61,926 bases of DNA from Flavobacteriales bacterium (GCA_002705205.1 PAHP01000015.1:1-61926); one strand, 5' to 3'; positions 19,901-27,755 are shown, numbered from the stretch's first letter. The notes: generated by a model not told the origin, from the sequence alone. Numbers and translations are program-made.

Positions 19901-20302
19901 GGCGATCATACAATTACATTAAAAGTTTGGGATGTTTTTAATAATCCCTCAGAAAAAACAATTAATTTTGTAGTATTTGATGAAAATGAGCTTGTAATAG
20001 CAGATTTTACCGCCTTTCCTAATCCTTTTTCTAACTCGACTGATATTTATTTTCAACATAATAAAGCAGATGAAGAGTTAAATTATGTATTAGATATTTA
20101 TTCAGTGACCGGTGTATTAGTTAAAAGGATAGAAGAATCATCCTATAATAGTATTGGTTACAGAATTGGTCCTATTAGTTGGGATGGAACAAATTTATAT
20201 GGGGGAAAAATAAGTGCAGGAGTATATGTTGCAACATTAGGAGTTAGAGATAAGGGTGGCAATTTCTCATCAAAATCAATGAGAATTATACTATTGCCTT
20301 AA
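16940..20302 (+). CDS. porU: Type IX secretion system sortase PorU
   Basis: An 1120-residue outer-membrane-associated C25 (gingipain-fold) protease that removes C-terminal sorting signals of T9SS cargo and attaches the proteins to the cell surface. There is a signal peptide (about 1-20) and an N-terminal beta region. The catalytic dyad is visible as His636 in YTGHGG and Cys670 in TATCKFSYF, with PLFMTA and GGAIALLTTTR around them. The C-terminus (about 1030-1120, starting near FTAFPNPFSNST) resembles a T9SS CTD, as is usual for PorU itself. porV follows after 56 bases. The length and the neighbours gldJ and porV agree with the Flavobacteriia locus. Confidence 0.95.
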   Translation: MKRYFFLLLLLLANLANLFAEDNSILSQGDWYKISTTSNGVYKLTYSDLKNLGINTSNLKASSIRLHGNGGGMLPKLNSETRCSDLIEVPIKIYDGNNNGFFESEDYFLFYGMSSDIWRFNEISNLFEHEIHLFANEVNYFITVDNESQGSRIEEETKILNPTKQITEYSAYAYHEQELENLIKSGRKWFGEQFLNGNSINFNFSFPDLLESEELNIKIGVAARSLETSAFRININSAFFSDLSVPSVSSNSTAEFAIERSLNKKYLSSSQNIGINLEYSSQDNGAKAWLDYIEINARRKLKIHGNDLFFRDIESISNEVGEFVIENANGFIVWDITDQNHVRQLSTSMLGNTIFFNDSLTSLHEYIVFNNSAYLTPILRGAILNQNVHNIGADIEYIIVSHPDFLNAANRLADFHEQKDNLRSVVVTPQQIYNEFSSGMQDVSAIRDFMKFQYEKEDSELKYLLLFGDGSYDPKNRVENNTNFIPTYQSLNSTSPTLSYVTDDYFALLDEDEGLFLDDFVDIGVGRFPVSTVSEANILVDKVEQYYHQSSFGSWRNNIAFIADDGDSKDGNTFMRDSDSLANIVSDNYTEINIQKIYLDNYAQESTPGGPRSEVTQNIINNSIEKGALLVNYTGHGGPLGWAQERILEIDQIQNWNNFDNLPLFMTATCKFSYFDNPEQKSAGEYVLLNPDGGAIALLTTTRLVYSGPNYNLNTKFINTIFEKQNGDFPRLGDVFKMTKVLSGTSPNNRNFTLLGDPALRLAYPTYDVATTMISDTLKALGEVTIQGQVEGNGVLLSDFNGTIYSTVYDKEIIRTTLGQESCTPMPYRDQNNIVYKGSASVINGEFSFSFIVPKDISYYVDTGKISYYAINDDELNPADANGFEEGFVIGGTADNITYDYDKAELSLFMNDRNFKDGGITDKNPILIADVFDLSGINTVGNGIGHDITAVLDGNTSNPYVINDFYEAKKDDYSRGEIRFPLYNLDKGDHTITLKVWDVFNNPSEKTINFVVFDENELVIADFTAFPNPFSNSTDIYFQHNKADEELNYVLDIYSVTGVLVKRIEESSYNSIGYRIGPISWDGTNLYGGKISAGVYVATLGVRDKGGNFSSKSMRIILLP

Positions 20303-20331
20303 TAGTTACGTTTACTGCTAAATAAAAGGAC

Positions 20332-20339
20332 TATATTTG
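20332..20339 (+). promoter_or_regulatory. Promoter -7 box of porV-ispF
   Basis: TATATTTG lies 19 bases before the porV ATG, suggesting that porV can be expressed independently of porU. Confidence 0.55.
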
Positions 20340-20358
20340 TAGACTAAATTAAATTAAG

Positions 20359-21516
20359 ATGAAGAAGATAATTGGATTTTTAAGTGTATTATTAATAAGT
20401 ATGCCTGCATTCTCTCAGGAGAAGTTAAATACTATAACAACATCTGTTCCTTTCTTGCTCATAGGACCTGATGCAAGAGCAGGGGCTATGGGTGATGTTG
20501 GTGTTGCAACTAATCCAGATGTTAATTCGATGCACTGGAACCCTGCAAAATTTGCATTTATTGAAAATGATTTAGGCGTATCAATCTCGTTTGTGCCTTG
20601 GTTAAGAGCCTTAGTTAATGATATTAATCTGTCTTATTTAACTGGATATAAGAAGATTGGGGATAATCAAGCGGTTGGTTTTGAGTTAGGTTATTTTTCT
20701 CTAGGAGATATTACCTTTACTGATATTACTGGAAATGATATTGGTCAATATGATCCAAAAGAATATATCATTGGATCAGCATATTCAAGAAAATTATCTA
20801 GATCATTTTCTTTGTCTGTTGGTGGTAAGTATATATTATCCAATTTAACTGGAGGTCAAGCTGCTGGAACTATACCGACAGTTGCTGGGCAATCAATTGC
20901 TGCTGATTTATCTGCTTTTTATAATCAACCTATGAGAATTAGTGGTAAAGATATTGATCTTGCTATTGGTTGTAATATATCAAATATTGGTAGTAAGGTA
21001 TCATATACTGAGACAATTGCAGATGATTTTATACCAATCAATTTAAGATTAGGCTTAGCTGTAGGGGGGGATATAGACCCGTACAATAAAATTTCTTTAG
21101 CTTTTGATATTAATAAATTATTAGTTCCAACACCTGCAGAATATGACGGGCAAAAGAGGGTAGCGGGAATGGATCCTGATGTTGGTGTTGTAGAAGGAAT
21201 GTTTCAGTCTTTCTGGGATGCTCCTGGGGGTCCAAAAGAAGAATTTAGAGAGATTAACTACTCAACAGGCATGGAATATTGGTATGACGATCAGTTCGCA
21301 GTCCGTAGTGGTTATTTTAGTGAGCACCAAACGAAGGGAGGTAGAAAATATTTTACTTTTGGTATGGGTATGAAATATACTGTCTATACAATTGATTTTT
21401 CATATTTAATTAATGCAAATAATAGTGCTGGAGCGACAAATCCATTAGCCAACACAATGAGGTTTTCATTAACTTGGGACTTTGGAGGGGTCAAAGATGT
21501 AAAGCAAATAAAGTAA
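20359..21516 (+). CDS. porV: Type IX secretion outer-membrane protein PorV (LptO)
   Basis: A 385-residue FadL-like beta-barrel with a signal peptide (about 1-19, ending PAFSQ). The mature protein begins with the PorV signature: PFLLIGPDARAGAMGDVG and the following SMHWNPAKFAF. PorV is the shuttle that binds the CTD of exported cargo and delivers it to the PorU sortase. The gene order porU-porV is conserved in the phylum. ispF follows after a single base. Confidence 0.94.
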   Translation: MKKIIGFLSVLLISMPAFSQEKLNTITTSVPFLLIGPDARAGAMGDVGVATNPDVNSMHWNPAKFAFIENDLGVSISFVPWLRALVNDINLSYLTGYKKIGDNQAVGFELGYFSLGDITFTDITGNDIGQYDPKEYIIGSAYSRKLSRSFSLSVGGKYILSNLTGGQAAGTIPTVAGQSIAADLSAFYNQPMRISGKDIDLAIGCNISNIGSKVSYTETIADDFIPINLRLGLAVGGDIDPYNKISLAFDINKLLVPTPAEYDGQKRVAGMDPDVGVVEGMFQSFWDAPGGPKEEFREINYSTGMEYWYDDQFAVRSGYFSEHQTKGGRKYFTFGMGMKYTVYTIDFSYLINANNSAGATNPLANTMRFSLTWDFGGVKDVKQIK

Positions 21517-21517
21517 T

Positions 21518-21997
21518 ATGAGTATTAGAGTTGGTTTTGGTTTTGATGTCCATCAACTAAAAGATGGTATTGATTTCTGGCTGGGTGGCATAAAAATCCC
21601 TCATAATAAAGGTGGATATGGTCATTCAGATGCGGATGTATTGGTCCACTCAATTTGTGATGCTCTTTTAGGAGCTGCTAATATAGGAGATATTGGAACA
21701 CATTTTCCTGATACAGATCCTAAATATAAAGGAATAGATAGTAAAGTCTTACTAAGGGAAGTAATGATTCTAATTAGAAAAAAAGGTTATGAATTAGAGA
21801 ATTTGGACTCTACTATTTGTTTGGAAACCCCAAAAATTGGACCCTATATTCTTTTGATGCAAGAAGTCCTCTCAGAATATATGCAGGTAGATAAAGAATT
21901 ACTTTCAATAAAAGCTACTACTACTGAAAAATTAAGTTTTGTTGGAAGGGAAGAAGGCGTATCTGCTTATGCTACCGTTCTAATAAAAAGAGATTAA
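21518..21997 (+). CDS. ispF: 2-C-methyl-D-erythritol 2,4-cyclodiphosphate synthase IspF
   Basis: A 159-residue enzyme of the MEP isoprenoid pathway that cyclizes CDP-methylerythritol phosphate. Metal-binding DVH (Asp10, His12) is followed by GGYGHSDADV, a signature of the family, and the C-terminal SIKATTTEKLSFVGREEGV block is complete. It starts one base after the porV stop. The TAA overlaps the stop of the convergent DUF4442 gene in the same four bases (TTAA). Confidence 0.95.
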   Translation: MSIRVGFGFDVHQLKDGIDFWLGGIKIPHNKGGYGHSDADVLVHSICDALLGAANIGDIGTHFPDTDPKYKGIDSKVLLREVMILIRKKGYELENLDSTICLETPKIGPYILLMQEVLSEYMQVDKELLSIKATTTEKLSFVGREEGVSAYATVLIKRD

Positions 21998-22473
21998 AAG
22001 CCTAGATTCTTATTTTGTTTGTCATCTCTAAGATATATTTGCATTCTTGCTTGAGCGCAAATAATTCCTTTCTTGTTTACGGCTTTAACAGTATGCCAGA
22101 TTTCAGCTTTCCCTTTCTTATTTAAATCATCTTCAATAATTTGAACCTCATTTTCTCTTATCTTGAAATGAAGTCTTAGCGAGCTATCAGCAGGTTTTAA
22201 GTATTTTATTTCTGCCGCCTTTAACCAGATAATTAGTTTTCTTCTTTTTCTAGAGAAGATGTGATAATACATTGTTGGGAAGTAAGGGTCGCAAGCAGAG
22301 AAGATGCTGCCACCAAAAATAGTTTTATGAAAGTTTATGTTAAAAAAAGCTCTTCTTAGCACAACTTTCATTTCCATATAATCATCAGAGATCTCTTTTA
22401 AAACTATTCTATTAAATAGTAAAGGAGGGAAGATATTTAAAGAGAACTTGATTAGAAACTTTGGTATTTGCAT
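21994..22473 (-). CDS. DUF4442 hotdog-fold protein
   Basis: From the ATG at 22473 the product is 159 residues, starting MQIPKFLIKFSLN. Conserved blocks such as FNINFHKTIFGGSIFSACDPYF place it in DUF4442, which is related to PaaI/YiiD-type thioesterase-like hotdog proteins. No substrate is known. A nine-codon longer start (22500) would fall within the ahpC terminator, so it is rejected. It is the last gene of the minus-strand run and separated from ahpC by that terminator. Confidence 0.8.
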   Translation of the reverse strand: MQIPKFLIKFSLNIFPPLLFNRIVLKEISDDYMEMKVVLRRAFFNINFHKTIFGGSIFSACDPYFPTMYYHIFSRKRRKLIIWLKAAEIKYLKPADSSLRLHFKIRENEVQIIEDDLNKKGKAEIWHTVKAVNKKGIICAQARMQIYLRDDKQNKNLGF

Positions 22474-22480
22474 ATCACAA

Positions 22481-22512
22481 AAATAAAAAACCCCGCTCAA
22501 AAGAGAGGGGTT
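22481..22512 (-). terminator. Rho-independent terminator after the peroxiredoxin gene
   Basis: The minus strand reads AACCCCTCTC, a TTTT loop, and GAGCGGGGTT followed by a T-rich tract. The nine paired positions (2 A-T and 4 G-C, then 3 more pairs beyond a single mismatch) form a typical terminator 24 bases after the peroxiredoxin stop. Confidence 0.85.
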
Positions 22513-22536
22513 CTAATCATTTTGATTATAATTTGA

Positions 22537-23169
22537 TTAATGCTTTGCTAAATAATCAGCAACGGCATCATGTGATTCTTTCATAGAATCTTTCCCTTTA
22601 CTCCAGTTAGCAGGACAAACCTCTCCATTTTCCTCAAAATGTTGTAGTGCGTCTACCATTCTTAAGGCTTCATCAATACTTCTGCCTAGAGGAAAGTTAT
22701 TAATTACTTGGTGCTGTACAGTTCCATTTTTATCAATTAAAAATAAACCTCTAAAAGCAATCATTGGCCCTGTTGCACACATATTATCATTTTCATCTAA
22801 TTCATAATCTCCTGCGAGTACTCCAAAGTTTGCTGATATAGTTTTATCTGTATCTGCAACAATTGGATATGTGATCCCTTTAATTCCTCCTTGTGATTTT
22901 GGCATCTGAAGCCATCCCCAGTGCGATTGCTCTGTATCTGTTGAACAGGCAACTACTGCACATCCTCTAGACTCAAATTCAGCTAATTTTTCTTGAAAAG
23001 CAAATAATTCTGTTGGACATACAAATGTGAAATCTTTTGGATAAAAGAAGAAGATAACTGGCTTTTCCCCTATAAATTGATCTAAAGAGTATTGTTTGAT
23101 AAATTCATTTCCGTTTACAATTGCTTGTGCAGAGAATTTAGGCGCTTTTTTTCCTACTAGTACAGACAT
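22537..23169 (-). CDS. ahpC: Peroxiredoxin of the AhpC/2-Cys type
   Basis: A 210-residue thiol peroxidase reducing hydrogen peroxide and organic peroxides. The peroxidatic cysteine is Cys51 in FTFVCPTE, and the resolving cysteine sits in GEVCPANW near residue 185. Both signatures mark the typical 2-Cys class. It is monocistronic: a TAATTTTG box lies upstream and a terminator follows. No ahpF is nearby, so the reductant is unknown. Confidence 0.93.
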   Translation of the reverse strand: MSVLVGKKAPKFSAQAIVNGNEFIKQYSLDQFIGEKPVIFFFYPKDFTFVCPTELFAFQEKLAEFESRGCAVVACSTDTEQSHWGWLQMPKSQGGIKGITYPIVADTDKTISANFGVLAGDYELDENDNMCATGPMIAFRGLFLIDKNGTVQHQVINNFPLGRSIDEALRMVDALQHFEENGEVCPANWSKGKDSMKESHDAVADYLAKH

Positions 23170-23198
23170 ATCATATTTTTTAGGTTATTAATTGGAGG

Positions 23199-23206
23199 CA
23201 AAATTA
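23199..23206 (-). promoter_or_regulatory. Promoter -7 box of the peroxiredoxin gene
   Basis: The minus strand reads TAATTTTG, 29 bases before the ATG at 23169, in the gap between the P-loop gene and ahpC. I saw no OxyR-type palindrome. Confidence 0.45.
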
Positions 23207-23225
23207 CAACAATAAAAGTATAAAA

Positions 23226-23753
23226 TCATATTTTAGAAATAATAAAATCAGCTCTTTTTAAGATTGGTATTTTTGGAACCTCTATCATGTTATAGCCGTA
23301 TCTTCTATATGTTTTGATAATCGATTCCTCGATTTCTTTAGCTTTCTTAATATCTTCTTTTCGTTCATGATCATTAATATATATTTCTTCCCATATTGGA
23401 GTGTAAAAGACAGTTTTATTAAAGCGACATTTTTTGATTATTTCAATTATCTCTGATGAAGCATTTAGTTTATTGGCATTTAGGTATCCTAGACTATCTA
23501 TAATACTTCTGTCAAAGAAGTAGATACAGTTCTGTGGGCTATTTATATATTGCTTAAAACGCATCTTTATAATTTCATTCTCAAAGGCAACTTGATTTTT
23601 CCAAGGAAGAATTTCCCCGCTAGAATTTAGTTGCTCAGAGATTAAGTTTCTAGAGATTTCTTTAGCACATGAATAGCCTCGTTTTATCAATTCATTAATG
23701 ATAGAACTTTTTCCTGTTCCTGGGGCACCTGTAATAATAAACCTTTTATTCAT
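23226..23753 (-). CDS. P-loop AAA_28-like ATPase/kinase of unknown substrate
   Basis: A 175-residue soluble protein whose N-terminus carries a Walker A motif GAPGTGKSS (about residues 8-16), followed by EISRNLISEQL and FFDRSIIDSLGYL, the arrangement of the AAA_28 family related to the NadR ribosylnicotinamide kinase domain. A nucleoside or cofactor kinase role is possible but unproven. The start follows the stop of a 28-codon ORF by one base, and it ends the ung-to-P-loop run. Confidence 0.75.
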   Translation of the reverse strand: MNKRFIITGAPGTGKSSIINELIKRGYSCAKEISRNLISEQLNSSGEILPWKNQVAFENEIIKMRFKQYINSPQNCIYFFDRSIIDSLGYLNANKLNASSEIIEIIKKCRFNKTVFYTPIWEEIYINDHERKEDIKKAKEIEESIIKTYRRYGYNMIEVPKIPILKRADFIISKI

Positions 23754-23754
23754 C

Positions 23755-23841
23755 TTAAAGGTTAATAATCTTTATAAATGGACCAATAATTTCGAAAGCA
23801 AGTACTGAGATAAGAATTCGTATTATTCTTGTTGAGTTCAT
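23755..23841 (-). CDS. Possible 28-residue hydrophobic peptide
   Basis: Its ATG overlaps the stop of the methyltransferase gene (ATGA), and its TAA ends one base before the P-loop gene ATG. The predicted peptide starts MNSTRIIRILISVLAF and continues with Ile/Phe/Leu residues, consistent with one short membrane helix. The tight overlaps suggest translational coupling and fill what would otherwise be an 84-base gap. No family is recognised and chance cannot be excluded. Confidence 0.4.
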   Translation of the reverse strand: MNSTRIIRILISVLAFEIIGPFIKIINL

Positions 23842-24560
23842 TTTTTGCAAATTATAATTAATCTGTCAGAGGTTAGTGCATTGAAATTGTCTAATTCATA
23901 ACTACCAAATATATTAATAATTTTCATACCTGCATTCCTTATAAAAATAGAAAAATCACTCAAGGTGATAGCTCTTACTTTTTCTTGAAAGGTATAATTT
24001 CTGTTTTTATCAACAAATGCTATATCTTTTATAATATATCCTTTGTTATATTTTCTAGTAATATTGAATGTAATCTGTTCAACTTGTTTTTCCTCTGAAC
24101 TAACTAAATTAGAGATTACTTTTTTGACATTCATAAAGTCAATTATTAAAAGTCCATCTGATTTTAAATTTTTTGCCATAGCATTAATGGCTTTTTGATC
24201 ATCTTTCTTATCGTCAAAATAACCAAATGAAGTAAATAGATTAGTAGCTACATTAAAGCTGTTTGATTTAAAGGTCTTTCGCATGTCATGTGTGAAGAAA
24301 TGTAACTTTTCATTTTCATTCTTCTTAGCTTTTTTAATGCTATTTTCTGATAAATCTATGCCAGTTACTTCTAGTCCAAGTGTATTGAAATAGCTAGCAT
24401 GCCTTCCTTTCCCGCACGCAATATCAATTAGCCTGCTTCCTTTTTTAATTTGTAAATGAGCAACTAAATTATTGATAAAATTCTGAGCTTCTATCTTATC
24501 TCTTTCTTTATAGAGAATATGATAGTAAGATGAATTAAACCAATCAGAAAACCAGTTCAT
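23838..24560 (-). CDS. Class I SAM-dependent methyltransferase
   Basis: A 240-residue protein with the SAM-binding motif I LIDIACGKGRHASYF (about residues 40-54), motif II-like GIDLSENSI and DGLLIIDFMN, the pattern of small class I methyltransferases. The substrate is unknown. It follows the rlmB-like gene by 12 bases and overlaps the 28-codon ORF, so it belongs to the ung-led run. Confidence 0.85.
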   Translation of the reverse strand: MNWFSDWFNSSYYHILYKERDKIEAQNFINNLVAHLQIKKGSRLIDIACGKGRHASYFNTLGLEVTGIDLSENSIKKAKKNENEKLHFFTHDMRKTFKSNSFNVATNLFTSFGYFDDKKDDQKAINAMAKNLKSDGLLIIDFMNVKKVISNLVSSEEKQVEQITFNITRKYNKGYIIKDIAFVDKNRNYTFQEKVRAITLSDFSIFIRNAGMKIINIFGSYELDNFNALTSDRLIIICKK

Positions 24561-24572
24561 ATATGTATAGTA

Positions 24573-25313
24573 TTAGTTTCTCTGCCTGATTGCTTCATAT
24601 AAGATGATTCCACTAGCTACAGAAACATTTAAGGAGGCTATTTGATTACTCATAGGGATCTTAGTTTTTATATCACTCATTTTTAAGAGTTCAGGAGAAA
24701 CACCATTCTCTTCTGAACCCATAATAATAGCAGTAGGTGGTGTGTAGTCTGCGTTATACATATTATTTGGTGTCTTCTCTGTACATGAGATTAGTTGAAT
24801 TCCACTATCTTTTAGAAATTGTAAGCTCATTTTTAGATTCCATGTCCTACAAACACTAATCTTAAGCAGGGCTCCTGCTGAAGTTTTTATTGCGTCAGCA
24901 TTAATAGCTGCAGAATTTTGTTCAGGAATTAGAATAGTGTCAACTCCAGCACATAGCGCAGTTCTAGTAATGGCCCCAAAGTTTCTTACATCTGTAACTC
25001 TATCCAGAACTAGAATTAATGGGATTTTCCCTTTTTCATATAATGCTGGAATGATGTCCTCAATATTATGAAAATCTATCGGAGAGATAAAAGCAAAAAC
25101 TCCTTGATGATTTTTTCTAGTAAGACGATTTATTTTCTCAATCGGGACATGTTTGTAGTTTATTCTTCTTAAACGAACTAGTTTCCATAATTCTGTAAAA
25201 AGGTCGTTATGCAATCCTTTTTGAATAAAAAGTTTGTCAATTGTTTTTCCAGATTTAATAGCCTCAATTATTGGTCTTATTCCAAAAATGCAGTTTTTTT
25301 CTTCTTTATTCAT
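24573..25313 (-). CDS. rlmB: TrmH/SpoU-family 23S rRNA 2'-O-ribose methyltransferase (RlmB-like)
   Basis: A 246-residue SPOUT methyltransferase. The N-terminal substrate-binding domain (about 5-80) begins CIFGIRPIIEAI, typical of RlmB, and the catalytic domain contains VLDRVTDVRNFGAITRTA, IIMGSEENGVS and SLNVSVASGIILYEA, the three SpoU motifs. It most probably modifies 23S rRNA guanosine 2251. Its start overlaps rmuC by eight bases. Confidence 0.9.
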   Translation of the reverse strand: MNKEEKNCIFGIRPIIEAIKSGKTIDKLFIQKGLHNDLFTELWKLVRLRRINYKHVPIEKINRLTRKNHQGVFAFISPIDFHNIEDIIPALYEKGKIPLILVLDRVTDVRNFGAITRTALCAGVDTILIPEQNSAAINADAIKTSAGALLKISVCRTWNLKMSLQFLKDSGIQLISCTEKTPNNMYNADYTPPTAIIMGSEENGVSPELLKMSDIKTKIPMSNQIASLNVSVASGIILYEAIRQRN

Positions 25314-26412
25314 CTAATAGTGGCTTTTCCAATGTTTTTTGTTCAAATCTAATTTCAGTTTTTTTGCCAGATATCTTAGTGATATCTTTATCAATTTTAT
25401 TAAATTCTTTTGATGATGTATTGTAATGATTAACAACGGTTGCTATTGTTTTTCCTAGTTTGTCATGTGATTCTTTATAAGAGTTTAAGTGATTGTTTAA
25501 TTTGTTAATATTCTTCATTATATCATCAATTGATCGCTCTACTTTTAGATTGTGTAAGGCTTTAACAGTTATCTGAAGCATTGGGAATAAACTCATTGGG
25601 GATACGATCATTACTTTTTTCTCGTATGCATATGAGACCAGGTCTTTTGAATTTATTTTTAAAGTACCTACTCTTGAGTTCAATAAATCTTGATATAGGC
25701 CATCAGCAGGGATAAACATATAAGCATAATCAGTGGTTTTTTCTGATGATCGTATATATTTTGAAGTCTCATCAATTCTTTTCTTTATATCTTCTTTAAA
25801 TGACTTCTCTAGTAATTCAATTTCAGATTTATCCTCACTCTCTATCATTCTATTGTAATTGTCAAGAGAGAACTTAGCGTCAATGGGTATGATAAAATCT
25901 CCTACTTTCACTATTGCATCCACAGTCTCTCCATTTTTAAAATTATACTGCATCTGAAATAATTCTGGAGGTAATACGTTGGCTAATAGATTCTCTAATT
26001 GAATCTCTCCTAGAATACCTCGTTGTTTTTGATTGCTAAGGATCTTCTCAAGCGTTTTCATTTGGTTAGCGAAACCTAGAACTTGATCGTTTGTCCCTTT
26101 AATTTTTTCTAGCTCAGCAGTTACTTCCTTTATTACTTTATTAGAAGAGGCAAATTGTCTTTGCATATCTTCTTTAGAGTTTGCTTGATACGTGTTTATT
26201 CCCTTATTAATATCTTTGAGTTTTTCTTCTATCTCCTTTCTTCCCTTTAAGGAATTGTCAGTGATTTCTTTTCTTATGTCTTGTATTTCTTTTCTTAGGT
26301 TTTCATTAAGTTGTAGTAAGAACTTATTTGAGTTGTCGTTAATTTCTTTAGGTTTCTTAAAATAAATTGCTAAAACAATTACGATTAGCAATGCTAATAA
26401 TCCTATCTCCAT
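25306..26412 (-). CDS. rmuC: DNA recombination protein RmuC
   Basis: From the ATG at 26412 the product is 368 residues with an N-terminal membrane anchor (about 2-20), a long coiled-coil region (about 30-120) and the RmuC domain (RGILGEIQLENLLANVLPPE, then FIIPIDAKFSLDNY). RmuC limits inversions at short repeats. An upstream start at 26454 would add 14 residues overlapping the L,D-transpeptidase gene and put residues before the anchor, so the shorter start is favoured. Confidence 0.9.
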   Translation of the reverse strand: MEIGLLALLIVIVLAIYFKKPKEINDNSNKFLLQLNENLRKEIQDIRKEITDNSLKGRKEIEEKLKDINKGINTYQANSKEDMQRQFASSNKVIKEVTAELEKIKGTNDQVLGFANQMKTLEKILSNQKQRGILGEIQLENLLANVLPPELFQMQYNFKNGETVDAIVKVGDFIIPIDAKFSLDNYNRMIESEDKSEIELLEKSFKEDIKKRIDETSKYIRSSEKTTDYAYMFIPADGLYQDLLNSRVGTLKINSKDLVSYAYEKKVMIVSPMSLFPMLQITVKALHNLKVERSIDDIMKNINKLNNHLNSYKESHDKLGKTIATVVNHYNTSSKEFNKIDKDITKISGKKTEIRFEQKTLEKPLLDE

Positions 26413-26428
26413 TTCTAATAATTTGTGA

Positions 26429-27010
26429 TTATATAATAAGTACCAAAGTACCAATTTTTATTTTATTATAAAGCTCAATAACATCTTTATTTTTCATTCT
26501 TATGCAGCCATTCGATGCAGGTGTTCCTAATCTTCCTTCTTCAGATGTTCCATGAATGTAAATGTATCTATTATAAGAATCAATCCCCTTACCTTTATTT
26601 TTTCCTTCTTCTAGTCCTTCAAGCCAAAGTATACGACTGGTTATATCATCACTACTACTTCTTGTTGTATCATGATGTATAGTTGCTAATTTTCCATAGA
26701 AAACCCTCTCAATCATTATTCCATTTATAGGCACCTCTTCACCGTATTTCTCTTTTATTTTATGTAGACCCAGTGGGGTTTTGTTGCTTCCAGATTTATT
26801 GCCTGTTCCCTTTAAAGATGATGAGATAATAAAAATATCAATTATTTTATTATTTTTAATGTGATACATTCTCTGATTTTTAATTGAAATAAAGACTAAT
26901 TCAGTAAAACTGTTAGAAAGATAATTATTTGCTTCTACTATAATACTCTTTTGTGCAGAACTTGTTAAACTTAAGAGTAATATTAAAATAAAGTTAAAGT
27001 ATTTGAGCAT
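26429..27010 (-). CDS. L,D-transpeptidase (YkuD family)
   Basis: A 193-residue exported protein with a signal peptide (about 1-19). The YkuD domain covers about residues 35-193, with the catalytic signature YIHGTSEEG (His near 153) and SNGCIRM (Cys169). It would form 3-3 peptidoglycan cross-links or anchor proteins to peptidoglycan. It overlaps the 3' end of ung by 28 bases. The pairing with DNA-maintenance genes is by shared transcript, not by pathway. Confidence 0.9.
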   Translation of the reverse strand: MLKYFNFILILLLSLTSSAQKSIIVEANNYLSNSFTELVFISIKNQRMYHIKNNKIIDIFIISSSLKGTGNKSGSNKTPLGLHKIKEKYGEEVPINGIMIERVFYGKLATIHHDTTRSSSDDITSRILWLEGLEEGKNKGKGIDSYNRYIYIHGTSEEGRLGTPASNGCIRMKNKDVIELYNKIKIGTLVLII

Positions 27011-27684
27011 AAGTTCCAGTCAATAGGTTTTTTGTTTTTTTTGATAAGGAAATTGTTTGTTTTTGTAAAGTGCTTGGATCCGAAAAAGCCAGAATAAGCA
27101 GAAAAAGGTGAAGGATGAGGTGCTTTTAAAACAAAGTGTTTATTTACATCAATTAATTTTGCTTTTTCTTGTGCAGATCTCCCCCATAATAGGAAGATTA
27201 CATCTTTTTTTTTATTAGAGATCTCGCTAATTATAGTATTTGTAAATTTTCCCCATCCTATTTTTGCATGAGAATCAGCTTTTTTTTCTCTAACAGTTAG
27301 TGTCGCATTTAATAAAAGCACACCTTGTTTAGCTAATTTAGTTAGATCGCCGCTTTGTGGAGTTTGGATTCCTACGTCCGCAGCTAATTCTTTAAAAATA
27401 TTTCTTAAAGAGGGGGGATGCTTAACTCCTTTTGGAACAGAGAAAGAAAGTCCATGAGCTTGTCCTTTTCTGTGATATGGGTCTTGGCCTATAATCACTA
27501 CATTTGTTTTACTGAATGAAGATAGCTTTAAGGAATTGAAAACTTCTTTTTCTGATGGATATATATTGTATAGTTTTCTTTCATTTGCTACAAATTCCAT
27601 TAATTGCTTAAAATAATCCTCTTGAAATACATCTTTTAATATTGTATCCCAATCATTATTTATTTTAATATTTATCTGATTCAT
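26983..27684 (-). CDS. ung: Uracil-DNA glycosylase
   Basis: Family 1 UDG, which removes uracil from DNA. From the ATG at 27684 the product is 233 residues. The catalytic block VVIIGQDPYHRKGQAHGLSF (with Asp and Tyr), GVLLLNATLTV, LLWGRSAQEKA and the HPSPFSAYSGF minor-groove loop are all intact. A 25-residue extension to 27759 is read in-frame but covers the TATATTTG box at 27698-27705, so it is not part of the gene. It is first in the run toward the P-loop gene. Confidence 0.94.
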   Translation of the reverse strand: MNQINIKINNDWDTILKDVFQEDYFKQLMEFVANERKLYNIYPSEKEVFNSLKLSSFSKTNVVIIGQDPYHRKGQAHGLSFSVPKGVKHPPSLRNIFKELAADVGIQTPQSGDLTKLAKQGVLLLNATLTVREKKADSHAKIGWGKFTNTIISEISNKKKDVIFLLWGRSAQEKAKLIDVNKHFVLKAPHPSPFSAYSGFFGSKHFTKTNNFLIKKNKKPIDWNLCSNTLTLF

Positions 27685-27697
27685 TTTATTAACATTA

Positions 27698-27705
27698 CAA
27701 ATATA
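27698..27705 (-). promoter_or_regulatory. Promoter -7 box of ung and its downstream run
   Basis: The minus strand reads TATATTTG 13 bases before the ung ATG at 27684. This position decides the start, because a longer frame would have to begin upstream of its own promoter. Confidence 0.6.
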
Positions 27706-27747
27706 TAAACTGCTTTCTAAAAGACACTGCTCTCGTACTAAATTATG

Positions 27748-27755
27748 TATTTTTG
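27748..27755 (+). promoter_or_regulatory. Promoter -7 box of the small lipoprotein and lipA
   Basis: TATTTTTG lies 16 bases before the ATG at 27772 and is divergent from the ung promoter 42 bases away. Confidence 0.55.
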
